The notes beneath the pieces were generated by a model. The model did no database searches. It was not told the DNA's origin and saw only the letters and a list, made by a program, of their open reading frames with translations. A stretch of 64,000 nucleotides of DNA from [Clostridium] innocuum. GTDB taxonomy: Bacteria; Bacillota_I; Bacilli_A; Erysipelotrichales; Erysipelotrichaceae. Position numbers and translations under genes: made by a program. Positions 45,633 to 54,940 of this stretch are shown one piece after another (the stretch's first letter is position 1; each line of letters begins with the position of its first letter). The stretch lies in assembly GCA_012317185.1 (NCBI GenBank), contig CP048838.1, positions 372,001 to 436,000 of the forward strand, written 5' to 3'.

Positions 45633-46289
45633 ATGAAAAAGAACACAAAAGGAACCGGGCATCAGAGTTCTTTCTTCTATCGATGCAGTCTCTGTGCTGC
45701 CGGCGGTATGCTGATGGGAGTTGCTGCGGTTTTGTTCCTTGCAGGCGGTAATGGTGCAGATTCCATGAATACGCTGCTGCAGGGGATGAGTCAGGCATTG
45801 CAGCTATCAGTGGATGCCTGTAACAATTTGTTATCCTTCACATTTGTGCTGGCAGCGTTTTTTATCGATAGAAAACAGATTCACGCGGGAACGATTATAT
45901 TTCCCGTTGTTACGACGATTACCATACGGATTCTTACACCGTTGATACATGCGGATACACTGCTTCATCGTGTATTGTTCTGCATGACAGGCATTGGCAT
46001 TATCGCAATGTCCATTGCATTAAGCATTTATGCTGACTGTGGAAAGAATCCCTATGACTGTGTAACCTTTGGTTTGATGAAAAGAACAGGTCTTTCCTAT
46101 CCTGTGATTCGCTGGATACTGGATGGCGGTATGCTTGTATCCGGTATGATACTGCATGGTACTTACGGTGTGGTGACCATTATCAATCTGCTGGTGCTTG
46201 GCAGGCTGATTACGGCGGCGCTTTCATTGCTGAAACGACTGAAATGGTTACGGAGAACGATAAATATAGAGGAGGAGATATTATTATGA
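45633..46289 (+). CDS. YczE-like integral membrane protein
   Basis: A 218-residue protein with five or so membrane segments (AAGGMLMGVAAVLFLAGG, FTFVLAAFFID, VVTTITIRILTPLI, MTGIGIIAMSIALSIYADCG, VVTIINLLVLGRLI). The spacing and the LSIYADCGKNPYDCVTFGLMKRT motif match the YczE/YitT-like family of unknown transport role. The start at 45633 is chosen because GGAGG lies 8 bases upstream. Its stop overlaps the second GH1 start by 4 bases, so it is part of the PTS-glycosidase operon and may export or import a related compound. Confidence 0.75.
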   Translation: MKKNTKGTGHQSSFFYRCSLCAAGGMLMGVAAVLFLAGGNGADSMNTLLQGMSQALQLSVDACNNLLSFTFVLAAFFIDRKQIHAGTIIFPVVTTITIRILTPLIHADTLLHRVLFCMTGIGIIAMSIALSIYADCGKNPYDCVTFGLMKRTGLSYPVIRWILDGGMLVSGMILHGTYGVVTIINLLVLGRLITAALSLLKRLKWLRRTINIEEEILL

Positions 46290-47731
46290 AACAGGTACCT
46301 AAAACATTTCCTGATAACTTTCTATGGGGCGGTGCTTTTGCAGCCTGCCAGTGTGAAGGGGAATATGATAAAGACGGACGCGGCTTGTCCACAAGTGACA
46401 TTCATGAGTATACAAAGGGCTTAAACCGTGCCAAAATAGAAAAAGAAGGCGGTGGAACGCTTGCTGAAATCAAACGCAAGGCCGCAGATACAGAAGGCTA
46501 TTATCCGAAACGCTACGGAATCAATTTCTATCATACTTATAAGGATGACCTTGCATTACTGAAGGAAATGGGATTTAAGTGCTTTCGTACAAGCATTTCC
46601 TGGTCACGCATTTTTCCAAACGGGGATGAGACTGAGCCAAATGAGGCAGGATTGAAATTTTATGATGATCTGATTGATGAAATCATAAAGGATGGTATGG
46701 AGCCGATAATCACGATGTCTCATTATGATATACCACTGCATCTGGTTACCGAATATGGCGGCTTTGGTAACCGAAAGGTGATTGATTTCTTCGTGAATTA
46801 CGGAAAAGTGCTTGTAGAGCGCTTTCAGGGAAGAGTAAAATACTGGATTGTTTGCAATCAGGTAAATCTGGTTCCGACGGTGCAGTTTGGTTCTCTGGGT
46901 ATCTATGATGATCAGGCGGAAAACATGGAGGAGCTGATGTATCAGGCGGTACATAATCAGTTTGTGGCATGTGCAAAAATCAAGGAGGTCGGACATCAGA
47001 TTGATCCGCATGCTGTCTTTGGTACGATGCTGGCAGACTGTACCTTCTATCCGGCAACCTGCCGTCCAAAGGATGTTGTATTGACCATGAAGAAAAACAG
47101 GATGCAGTATTTCTTCTCCGATGTACAGCTGCGTGGAGAATATCCGGTATATGCACTACGCTATTTTAAGGAAAGAAATATCAACATTCAGATGGAGGAT
47201 AGGGATGAAGAGGTTATTCGCAACAACACGATGGAATTCCTCGCGATCTCTTATTACTACAGCAGAGTTGTAGATTCCGATAAAAATGATATGACGCCGA
47301 TGCAGGCGGAACAAAATCCAAATCTGGAGCCGACACCATGGGAGTGGAGAATGGATCCGCTGGGATTCTATAACTGTCTGTCTCAATACTGGGATCGCTA
47401 TCAGGTTCCGCTGATGATTGGAGAAAACGGCTTCGGTGCATTGGACACCGTGGAAGCGGATGGAAGCATTCATGATCCTTACCGTATTGACTTCCTGAAA
47501 AAGCATATTGAGCAGATGAAGGAATGTATTAAGGATGGAGTGGATATCTTCGCATACTGTGCATGGGGACCGATTGATATCGTATCTTCCTCCTCTGCGG
47601 AAATGAGTAAGCGATACGGCTTTGTGTATGTAGATCGTGATGATTTCGGAAAGGGCAGCCAGAAGCGATTGAAAAAGGATTCCTTCTACTGGTATGCTCA
47701 CCTGATAGAAACCAACGGATCAGAACTATAG
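46286..47731 (+). CDS. Glycoside hydrolase family 1 with Gln at the acid/base position
   Basis: A 481-residue GH1 protein (FPDNFLWGGAFAACQCEGE; nucleophile Glu380 in LMIGENGFGALD). The acid/base position, normally N-E, reads VCNQVNLVP: residue 192 is Gln (CAG). Plant myrosinases, which cleave S-glycosides, have the same exchange. So this protein may act on thioglycosides or other substrates with a good leaving group, or be a poor hydrolase. It follows an intact GH1 and a membrane protein in the same PTS operon. ATG 46286 has GAGGAG upstream and overlaps the previous stop. Confidence 0.88.
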   Translation: MKQVPKTFPDNFLWGGAFAACQCEGEYDKDGRGLSTSDIHEYTKGLNRAKIEKEGGGTLAEIKRKAADTEGYYPKRYGINFYHTYKDDLALLKEMGFKCFRTSISWSRIFPNGDETEPNEAGLKFYDDLIDEIIKDGMEPIITMSHYDIPLHLVTEYGGFGNRKVIDFFVNYGKVLVERFQGRVKYWIVCNQVNLVPTVQFGSLGIYDDQAENMEELMYQAVHNQFVACAKIKEVGHQIDPHAVFGTMLADCTFYPATCRPKDVVLTMKKNRMQYFFSDVQLRGEYPVYALRYFKERNINIQMEDRDEEVIRNNTMEFLAISYYYSRVVDSDKNDMTPMQAEQNPNLEPTPWEWRMDPLGFYNCLSQYWDRYQVPLMIGENGFGALDTVEADGSIHDPYRIDFLKKHIEQMKECIKDGVDIFAYCAWGPIDIVSSSSAEMSKRYGFVYVDRDDFGKGSQKRLKKDSFYWYAHLIETNGSEL

Positions 47732-47880
47732 GGTACACAGCGTGTGCCAACCTAATAAAATCAAACAGAGACGAATGATAGGGTACACAATGTGCGACAA
47801 TGTGATTAAGGTACGAAGATGGACTCAGCTCTAAAGCATCTTCATTCGTGATTTCCCTGCATTTGATGAAACTATACATA

Positions 47881-47914
47881 AAAATCTTCGGGACTATGGT
47901 CCTGAAGATTTTTT
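47881..47914. terminator. Terminator of the PTS-GH1 operon (bidirectional)
   Basis: AAAATCTTC-g-GGAC-tat-gGTCC-t-GAAGATTTTTT: strong stem with A and T runs on the two sides. Confidence 0.88.
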
Positions 47915-48021
47915 GCGTTGTATCTATCGTATATTTTTTATTTGATTATTGTTTGAACAAACCAGAAAGCATTAGATTACCCCTTACGAATGGTATTTTT
48001 AAGATGTTTCTTCAAACTTAT

Positions 48022-49272
48022 TTATAAATAATATTTTGTTCCCTTACCTCTTCCCTTGATTTTCACAATACCGTCCTTCTCCATTTTTTTCAATAATTCT
48101 TTTACTTTAGACCTGCTAAACGTTACATGTGGCAATATTTCACTAATCGATTTAGGCTTTGTTTTACTCAACACCGCATATAGATGTTCTTCATCTTTTT
48201 GTAAAACAGGATTCGAATCAAAAACAGGTAATATGATTTGTATCGTATTTGTGCTTACATTAAAAATAGGCTTTTTAATACTTTCTTCATAAGCATGTAA
48301 TATTCTGAGTATGCCGGTACCAAAAATTTCAACGATTCCTAATCGATAAAATATATTACTGATAATCGGATTTCTAAGCATTAAAATCATTCCTGTTATA
48401 TATTCATCCTTTGTAATACCGTTTATCAATCCTCCTGGTGAAGTTATTTCTATTCTATCATCATACATAGAAATCCTTATATTTGCATTTAAATCCCATG
48501 CTCGATGAATGAGTGCGTTTGCAACAGATTCACGGAATGCCTCTTCTGGTACAAGGTCGACCTTTTTACGGTAGCTGCCTTCAATTTCTTCATATTGATA
48601 ATAATCTCTATAAGTTTGGACAGCAACATCATACATTTCTAACACAGACATATTCTCCAGCAGTAGTCTTTTTTTTATAATGTTGATACTATCGCCAAAT
48701 TTAGCAATATCAATTCCTGGAAATGAGTTGTTATCTGATAGAATATTCGCAGCATTATTGTACCCGATTTGCACATTGTAAAGATTCAGAGTTTTTAAAG
48801 TATCTTGATTGAATATTTTAATGTCAATATGCTCTTTTAATTTGTTTTCCAGATAATGAAAGTCCATTTTTTGATTGGATGAAGGTAAATCTTCAAAATT
48901 GATTTTCTTTCCTTCTAAAACCAGCCTTGTTAATTCGAAGGAATCCACTTCGATTGTTGAAGTATCATTTCGCTTATAGGCCTTTGAGTTGTATAGATAG
49001 GGTTTGTTCTTTCCTTCTTTAATGACAAGTGAAATTGTTTTATTTGTTTCGTCAGTCTTAAGACTGTAGCCTGGCTGAGGAACAATATTATCATTGATTC
49101 TATTCTCAATATCAAGACAAGTGCTTTTGGGATCGGAAAGACCTTTTATATTTCCATCATTATCAATTCCAAAAATGATTTCTCCACCATCATAGTTTGA
49201 AAAAGCGCTTACTGTTTTCAAAAATGATTTTGTTATGGATTCTTTGAACTCCAGTGTTTTTGATTCTTTCAT
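48022..49272 (-). CDS. AlbA_2/Schlafen-type ATP-binding transcriptional regulator (intact)
   Basis: A 416-residue protein: N-terminal AlbA_2 (Schlafen) domain (LEFKESITKSFLKTVSAFSNYDGGEIIFGID), a central GHKL-like part (EEAFRESVANALIHRAWDLN, ITSPGGLINGI, EIFGTGILRIL) and a C-terminal winged helix (about 350-416, HVTFSRSKVKELLKKMEKDGIVKI). Such proteins are common in gut Firmicutes as stand-alone regulators. The start at 49272 has GAGGTG upstream. Two palindromes cover its promoter region, suggesting self-control. It is the intact paralogue of the pseudogene at 36265. Confidence 0.88.
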   Translation of the reverse strand: MKESKTLEFKESITKSFLKTVSAFSNYDGGEIIFGIDNDGNIKGLSDPKSTCLDIENRINDNIVPQPGYSLKTDETNKTISLVIKEGKNKPYLYNSKAYKRNDTSTIEVDSFELTRLVLEGKKINFEDLPSSNQKMDFHYLENKLKEHIDIKIFNQDTLKTLNLYNVQIGYNNAANILSDNNSFPGIDIAKFGDSINIIKKRLLLENMSVLEMYDVAVQTYRDYYQYEEIEGSYRKKVDLVPEEAFRESVANALIHRAWDLNANIRISMYDDRIEITSPGGLINGITKDEYITGMILMLRNPIISNIFYRLGIVEIFGTGILRILHAYEESIKKPIFNVSTNTIQIILPVFDSNPVLQKDEEHLYAVLSKTKPKSISEILPHVTFSRSKVKELLKKMEKDGIVKIKGRGKGTKYYL

Positions 49273-49308
49273 GAAATCACCTCTTAGATTTAGTATACTC
49301 ACTTTCAA

Positions 49309-49324
49309 CCATATTTTAATATGG
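49309..49324. promoter_or_regulatory. Palindrome 1 upstream of the AlbA_2 regulator
   Basis: CCATATT-TT-AATATGG, at the -35 position relative to a TATACT -10 box (minus strand) just before the regulator. Confidence 0.6.
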
Positions 49325-49326
49325 CC

Positions 49327-49348
49327 AATTTATGGCCGGCCATAAATT
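49327..49348. promoter_or_regulatory. Palindrome 2 upstream of the AlbA_2 regulator
   Basis: A perfect 22-base palindrome with arms AATTTATGGCC and GGCCATAAATT, two bases from palindrome 1 and sharing TATGG/CCATA with it. Confidence 0.7.
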
Positions 49349-49603
49349 TGTGCTAAAAATTACGATTTGATAATATCTACGTTTCTCATATAAAAAAAGC
49401 ATGTGGAACCATTTTTAAACGAATATGCCATGTTTCACTGCTAAATATGGCATAGCAGCGTTTTTGTCATACTGTCCCTGAAAAAATGGGAAGCTTCTGA
49501 TGCAACTGGGTGAAACCGCAATTTTGGGAAGATACCCGACAAGATATACCATGTTCAACTGCCGCTTTTTTTCTATCATTAAGGTAGAAAGGATGTGGTG
49601 CTT

Positions 49604-50632
49604 ATGAATTACAGTTATACGCAATGGAAAAAGCATTTAATGGATGAGGATGTGCATGCCATGGCAATCTTGTCATTTCCTGCCGTTACACAATGCGCTA
49701 CTACCGTACAGGAGCTGGTACAGAACGCTGAAATGCAGAGTGCTGTCATGCGCAGAATCAAAGAAGAATTTCCTTTGCAGGAAGCGCTGGTCAGTATGAT
49801 GGATCTGTCTGTAGAGGCGCAGGCATTCGGTTGTCCTGTCAGCTTTCATGAGGGAGAGATTCCTGCTGTAACAAGCGGAATCATAAAAAATCGAGAGGAT
49901 GGTGAAGCATTGCGTATTCCGAAAATGGAAGAAGGGCGCATGTCTGTATATCTGGCAGGTGTGGAGAATATCACAAAGGAAAGCGACCGTCCAGTATTCG
50001 GCGGTGTCTGCGGGCCCTATTCACTCGCAGGAAGACTGATGGATGTGAGTGAAATCATGATGCAGTGCATCATGGATCCAAAGCTTGTACATCTGGTATT
50101 GCAGAAGGTTACCACTTTTTTGAAGCAGTATATACAGGCATACAAGGATGTGGGTGCGTCAGGTGTCATACTGGCGGAACCACTGGCGGGTCTTTTGTCA
50201 CCAGCGATGGTTCAGGAGTTTTCCAGCAGCTATATCAGAGAAATTACGGAGGAGCTGCAGGATGATACCTTCACGGTCATTTATCATAATTGCGGCCCGA
50301 ATACTGTGCAGAGCCTTCCGGAAATATTATCATCCGATTGCGGGGCATGGCATTTTGGAAATGCTGTTTCTTTGAAAAAGATATTGGAACAGGTACCGGC
50401 AGACTGTCTGATTATGGGGAATCTGGATCCGGTTGGCTGCTTCTGCGGCTGCAGTGCGGATGAGCTGGAACAAAAGGAGAGGGCTTTGTTGAAAGAATGC
50501 GGTGCATATTCCAACTTCGTCCTTTCGACAGGCTGTGATTTGCCACCCAAGGCAAAATGGGAGAATATACAGAGATTTTTCAAGACACTGGAACAGGTGA
50601 ATAGTAAACGGAGGTTACCATATGGTATGTGA
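49604..50632 (+). CDS. MtaA/CmuA-family methyltransferase (methylcorrinoid to acceptor)
   Basis: A 342-residue UroD-fold methyltransferase of the MtaA/CmuA group, which moves a methyl group between a corrinoid protein and an acceptor thiol. The zinc site HxC...C is visible: VIYHNCGPNT and the late FVLSTGCDLPPKAKWENI. Other marks: VFGGVCGPYSLAGRLMD and EPLAGLLSPAMVQEF. It starts a four-gene cassette with overlapping or nearly overlapping ends. The acceptor in this organism is unknown (coenzyme M, tetrahydrofolate or a thiol). Start at 49604 follows AAAGGA; two GTG codons upstream are weaker choices. Confidence 0.85.
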   Translation: MNYSYTQWKKHLMDEDVHAMAILSFPAVTQCATTVQELVQNAEMQSAVMRRIKEEFPLQEALVSMMDLSVEAQAFGCPVSFHEGEIPAVTSGIIKNREDGEALRIPKMEEGRMSVYLAGVENITKESDRPVFGGVCGPYSLAGRLMDVSEIMMQCIMDPKLVHLVLQKVTTFLKQYIQAYKDVGASGVILAEPLAGLLSPAMVQEFSSSYIREITEELQDDTFTVIYHNCGPNTVQSLPEILSSDCGAWHFGNAVSLKKILEQVPADCLIMGNLDPVGCFCGCSADELEQKERALLKECGAYSNFVLSTGCDLPPKAKWENIQRFFKTLEQVNSKRRLPYGM

Positions 50633-51710
50633 TCGCAGGAAATTTCCAAAGGCGGAAATGCTGCCGCTGACAAGAGAAGAAATGATATCTCTGCTAAAGG
50701 GGAATGGTACACCGCGCGTCGGTGTGGCATGTGGAAACTGGCTTCATATTGATGAACTGGCTTTTCAGGATCAAAAGCCGGTAGAAGATTTGCTGGAACG
50801 TTTTCCGGAGGATATGCAGGTGTTTTATTTAAAAAAGCCAAAGCTGTTTGCGGAAGATGGAGATCGTTATACATGGTGTGATGTAGCAGGGGCCGATCCA
50901 TCTATCGGTCGTAAAGAAATTGTAGGTGTAGATGAGGAGCATGCACTGGACTGGGAGGTGATTCGCCGAATCAGTGAACATCTGCCGGATGCGGAAGAAG
51001 CGACAATGTATTGCAATGCGCCGGTTGAAGACGGACGTTATCGTCTTGCATGGTTCTCCGATGGTCCATGGACAAGACTGTGGGACTATCGAGGCATGAC
51101 AAACTCTTTAATAGATTTATATACGAATCCAGAGGATGTGCATCATGTATGCAGAAGAGTTGTGGATTTCTTTAAACGCGCCGCAAAGCGCGGTGTCGAA
51201 GAGGCGCATATAGACGGTATAGCCTTCGGCGACGATCTTGGGATGCAGAAGGGGCCGTTCATGTCACCTGAGATGTTTCGGGAATTCTATTATCCGTATT
51301 ACGTTGAGCTGTGTGAGTATGCGCATTCCCTCGGTCTGCATGTCTGGCTGCACAGCTGCGGTGATGTGAGAAAGCTGTTGCCGGATATAATTAAAAGTGG
51401 AATTGATGTTCTGCATCCGATTCAGAAGTATGCGATGGAAGAACAGGAAATTGCGGACACCTTCGGGAATCAGATTTCCTTTTGGGCTGGAATTGACCTT
51501 CAGCGTGTGCTGCCGTTTGGTAGCGTAGAAGAGGTACGGGAAGAAACAAGACATTTCATTGATGTTTTCCATCAGCGGGGAAAGGGGCGTATGGTGTTTA
51601 CGCTGAATAACCGTATGCAGGATAACGTACCGATTGAAAATTTTATCGCATTCATTGAAGAAGCCCACCGGTATGGTGCAGCGATTGAAGGAGTGAAGGA
51701 AAATGAGTGA
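50622..51710 (+). CDS. Uroporphyrinogen decarboxylase-fold methyltransferase, probable substrate:corrinoid step
   Basis: A 362-residue UroD-family protein that overlaps the gene before it by 11 bases. Marks: a DGPWTRLWDYRGMTNSLIDLY substrate loop, GIAFGDDLGMQKGPFMSPEMF and LHVWLHSCGDVRKLLPDII. It has HSC but no partner Cys late in the chain, where FTLNNRMQDNVP replaces the STGC of MtaA-type enzymes. It probably takes the methyl group from a methylated substrate and passes it to the corrinoid protein next door. The substrate cannot be told from sequence. Confidence 0.8.
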   Translation: MVCDRRKFPKAEMLPLTREEMISLLKGNGTPRVGVACGNWLHIDELAFQDQKPVEDLLERFPEDMQVFYLKKPKLFAEDGDRYTWCDVAGADPSIGRKEIVGVDEEHALDWEVIRRISEHLPDAEEATMYCNAPVEDGRYRLAWFSDGPWTRLWDYRGMTNSLIDLYTNPEDVHHVCRRVVDFFKRAAKRGVEEAHIDGIAFGDDLGMQKGPFMSPEMFREFYYPYYVELCEYAHSLGLHVWLHSCGDVRKLLPDIIKSGIDVLHPIQKYAMEEQEIADTFGNQISFWAGIDLQRVLPFGSVEEVREETRHFIDVFHQRGKGRMVFTLNNRMQDNVPIENFIAFIEEAHRYGAAIEGVKENE

Positions 51711-52338
51711 TAAGCTGGAAAAGATACAGCAGCTGATGCCGCTTGGAAAAATGCAGGAGGTGAATGCCCTGGTGGAGAGTGCCCTGCAGGAGGGGATATC
51801 GCCACAGGAAATATTGAAGGGTGGATTATTGGAGGGCATGGATGTCGTAGCAAAGAAATGGGCGGAAGGAACGGCATTTATACCGGAGGTTCTAATCAGT
51901 GCCCGCTGTATGAATGGTGCTATGGAAATACTGGAGCCTTATCTTGTGAAAAAAGAAGAAAAATTCAGTGGAAGGGTGGTATTCGGAACGGTGCAGGGGG
52001 ATTTGCATGATATTGGGAAAAATCTCTGTACACTCATGCTGAAGGCGAAATCCTTTGAGGTGATTGATATCGGTGTTGATGTATGCGCCGAGAAGTTTGT
52101 GGAGGCTGTAAAGACCTATCAGCCGGATGTACTCTGCATGTCTTCTTTGCTGACAACCTCCATGGGATATTTTAAGGTGGTTTTGGATGCCTTACAGGAA
52201 GCAGGTGTCAGAGATTGTGTGAAGGTTGCTATCGGCGGTGCACCTGTGACACAGGCTTACGCAGATGAAATTGGAGCAGACCTGTTTACGGAGGATGCTG
52301 TATCCCTGGCAGGAAGACTGCTTGAGGAATTTGCGTGA
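51703..52338 (+). CDS. Corrinoid (B12-binding) methyltransferase protein
   Basis: A 211-residue MtbC/MtaC-like carrier. Residues 1-90 form the helical cap (QEVNALVESALQEGISPQEILKGGLLEGMDVV), and residues 90-211 the Rossmann-like B12 domain with the base-off ligand motif GDLHDIGKN and the SSLLTTSM and GGAPVTQAYADEIGADLFTEDA loops. It is methylated by one methyltransferase of the cassette and demethylated by the other. It overlaps both neighbouring genes by a few bases. Confidence 0.95.
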   Translation: MSDKLEKIQQLMPLGKMQEVNALVESALQEGISPQEILKGGLLEGMDVVAKKWAEGTAFIPEVLISARCMNGAMEILEPYLVKKEEKFSGRVVFGTVQGDLHDIGKNLCTLMLKAKSFEVIDIGVDVCAEKFVEAVKTYQPDVLCMSSLLTTSMGYFKVVLDALQEAGVRDCVKVAIGGAPVTQAYADEIGADLFTEDAVSLAGRLLEEFA

Positions 52339-53795
52339 CAAAATTTCAGAAGCATGACGATATTCTGGAGCTGCTGCTTCAAAAACATCCGCAGCTGGAT
52401 CTGTCCTGCGGAGGCAGAGGACAATGCGGAAAGTGCCGGCTTCAGGTCACAAAGGGCTTTCTTCCTGTTACAGATGCAGAAGGAAAACTGCTGTCCAAGG
52501 TACAGCTTGCACAGGGAATTCGTTTGGCCTGTGAGCATCGGAATTGTGAGGCGGCTATTGAAGGAGAACTGCTGCATGAGCAAAGGGATATGCAGATCGT
52601 GGGAGTGGAAGAGCTGCATCTGGCTGGTCATCATGAGGAAGGCTGTGTACTTGCTGTTGATATCGGCACGACAACTGTCGTTCTTGTATTGCTGGAAATA
52701 CAGACAGGAAATGTCTTGCTGGAAAAAAGCTTTCTCAATCCGCAGCGACGGTATGGTAGTGATGTGATCAGCAGAATACAGCATGCTCATGAAAAGGGGC
52801 CTACACTGCTTCAGGAGCTGCTGCTGAAGGGATTGCGTGCACAGCTGAAAGCTGTTGAGAATAAGGATATACGCCGTATGTGCGTCTGCGGAAATGCCGT
52901 CATGACACATTTGTTTCTTGGGATAGACCCTATACCACTGGCAGCTGCACCATATGAGTGTGTACAAAAGGAGCTGGTCATTTGTTCATCAAAACAGTTT
53001 TTTCCGGATTTTATACCGGAATTTGAGATACAGGTTCTACCTCCGATTTCCGCATATGTTGGTAGTGATATTTTGATGGGAATTTATGCACAGGATATGG
53101 AAAAGACCAAACAAAGCTCACTGCTGCTGGACTTGGGAACAAATGGAGAGCTTGCTCTATACCATGAGGGCATGCTAATTGTGAGCAGTGCCGCCTGCGG
53201 ACCTGCCTTTGAAGGAGGAAACATGAGCTGCGGCTGTGGTGCTGTAACAGGGGCAGTCAGCGAGGTACGCTGGGAGAATGGCTTTCGACTGCAGACCATT
53301 CATGACGGTAAGCCGGTGGGAATTTGCGGAAGCGGATATCTTTCTCTCATCAGCTGCCTTCTTACCGCTTCACTGCTGGATGTCAGTGGATATCTGAATC
53401 AACAGGTTACCCTCTTCGACGGACTACTTCTGACCCAGAAGGATGTCCGGGAGTTCCAGCTTGCGAAAGCTGCGATAGCTGCCGCACTGGAACGGGTATG
53501 TGCTGGAGCACAATGCTCCTATGAGCAAATTGAAGCAGTTTATCTTGCCGGAGGCTTCGGCCGGCATCTGCATGTAGAGGATCTGTGTATAACAGGAATT
53601 CTTCCGGCAACCTTGAAACAAGCTGTACGGATTAGCGGTAATACGGCATTAAAAGGCTGCTGCAGATATGCTCTGGAACAAAATCGCACACGTATGGAGC
53701 TGCTTTGTAAAAAAGGACACTGTATTCTACTAGCTTCGGATACCGGCTTTTCGGATGCGTTTATCTCACATATGCTGCTGGAACCATTCACATAA
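52335..53795 (+). CDS. Reductive activator of corrinoid protein (RACo type, 2Fe-2S plus ASKHA)
   Basis: A 486-residue protein that reduces inactive Co(II) corrinoid with ATP. The N-terminal 2Fe-2S domain has the Cys cluster CGGRGQCGKC with a fourth Cys in RLACEHR; the middle and C-terminal region is the DUF4445/ASKHA ATPase fold (VLAVDIGTTTVVLVLLE, LLDLGTNGELAL, CGPAFEGGNMSCG, AVYLAGGFGRHL). It starts at GTG overlapping the corrinoid gene stop, so translation is coupled. At 486 residues it is shorter than RACo of acetogens (about 630) but has both domains. Confidence 0.92.
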   Translation: MTKFQKHDDILELLLQKHPQLDLSCGGRGQCGKCRLQVTKGFLPVTDAEGKLLSKVQLAQGIRLACEHRNCEAAIEGELLHEQRDMQIVGVEELHLAGHHEEGCVLAVDIGTTTVVLVLLEIQTGNVLLEKSFLNPQRRYGSDVISRIQHAHEKGPTLLQELLLKGLRAQLKAVENKDIRRMCVCGNAVMTHLFLGIDPIPLAAAPYECVQKELVICSSKQFFPDFIPEFEIQVLPPISAYVGSDILMGIYAQDMEKTKQSSLLLDLGTNGELALYHEGMLIVSSAACGPAFEGGNMSCGCGAVTGAVSEVRWENGFRLQTIHDGKPVGICGSGYLSLISCLLTASLLDVSGYLNQQVTLFDGLLLTQKDVREFQLAKAAIAAALERVCAGAQCSYEQIEAVYLAGGFGRHLHVEDLCITGILPATLKQAVRISGNTALKGCCRYALEQNRTRMELLCKKGHCILLASDTGFSDAFISHMLLEPFT

Positions 53796-53851
53796 AAAAA
53801 CACACAGGTCTTTTCCTCATAAGATGCTATAATACATATGAGGTGATGCCT

Positions 53852-54691
53852 GTGTTTTCGAATGGAAAAAACCATATCCTGCGTGAAGAAACAATACAAG
53901 TAACAGAATTTGCACAGGTACATATGCAGATGGTAAAGCATGTTGCACATTTTACATGTATAGAAGCTCATATTCTGCATTTTCATAAACATGACAATCG
54001 CCAATATCTTGTGCTGTATCTGCCACAGGGTACAGGTATCCTGGTAAAGGGCAGCGATTATACGGCGCTGACTGGCTCCTGCACGCTGATTCAGTCCTAT
54101 GCTTCTGTGTTTTCGATTTATCTGGATGAAGGCTGCGAGGTATATGCCGCACTGTTAACAGGGGAAAGTATTCAGGGATATATAAAGCAGGAAACAATTC
54201 TTCAGGACCTTCGTTTTCATAAGAAAACAGAAATTTTCTTTCACTCCGTTTTTCAGAGTCTGGATAAATATCATTTGGTGGACGAGTATTCCATCAGCTC
54301 TTCCGTGCTTCGCCTGTACAGTGATCTTCACTATCAGCTGCACGAGGCACAGCCTGGCAGTATGAAACAGGAAATGGTGGATAAGGCAGTTTCTTTTATC
54401 GAGCAGAATTATCGCAGAGATATCGGTCTGAAGGATATTTCAGAGGCTGGCGGCTACAGTGAATACTATTTTTTAAGAGTTTTCAAAGAGGTTATGCGGA
54501 TGACTCCATACGAATATCTTATACGTAAGCGGCTTTCACAGGTGAAAATCCTGCTTTTGTCTACAGGGAAAACAATCGAGGAAATCGCGCTGGAATGTGG
54601 ATTTAAATCAGATATCAGCTTATATAAGGCATTTAAGAATATGTATTCCATAACACCCGGGGAATATAAAAAATGCGTAGGCAGGGGATAA
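53852..54691 (+). CDS. AraC family transcriptional regulator
   Basis: A 280-residue regulator with an N-terminal cupin-like sensing domain and a C-terminal AraC domain (about residues 185-280): AVSFIEQNYRRDIGLKDISEAGGYSEYYFLRVFKEVMRMTP and IEEIALECGFKSDISLYKAFK. It lies just after the methyltransferase cassette and probably controls it. The start is uncertain: GTG 53852 has the best spacing from GAGGTG, but ATG 53846 and GTG 53843 are in frame. A TATAAT box lies 15-20 bases upstream. Confidence 0.9.
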   Translation: MFSNGKNHILREETIQVTEFAQVHMQMVKHVAHFTCIEAHILHFHKHDNRQYLVLYLPQGTGILVKGSDYTALTGSCTLIQSYASVFSIYLDEGCEVYAALLTGESIQGYIKQETILQDLRFHKKTEIFFHSVFQSLDKYHLVDEYSISSSVLRLYSDLHYQLHEAQPGSMKQEMVDKAVSFIEQNYRRDIGLKDISEAGGYSEYYFLRVFKEVMRMTPYEYLIRKRLSQVKILLLSTGKTIEEIALECGFKSDISLYKAFKNMYSITPGEYKKCVGRG

Positions 54692-54940
54692 GGCTCTTGT
54701 GCTTTCAGTAATTCAAAGAAACATTATCAAAAAGGATCAACTTTGATATTTGCCTCAAATGAAGTGTGTCCTGTTCATTTCAAATAAGAAAGGGAATTTG
54801 CGTAAATCAGGAAAAATCTGCTATTTCTATATCCTTTGCTTTTTCTGAAGATACACAGGTGCTGTGCTGCTGGTTCTATTGAAAAGCGTTGTTGCATCCC
54901 TGGTTCTATGGTAAAATAGAGATATTGTAGAGGGCAACGT

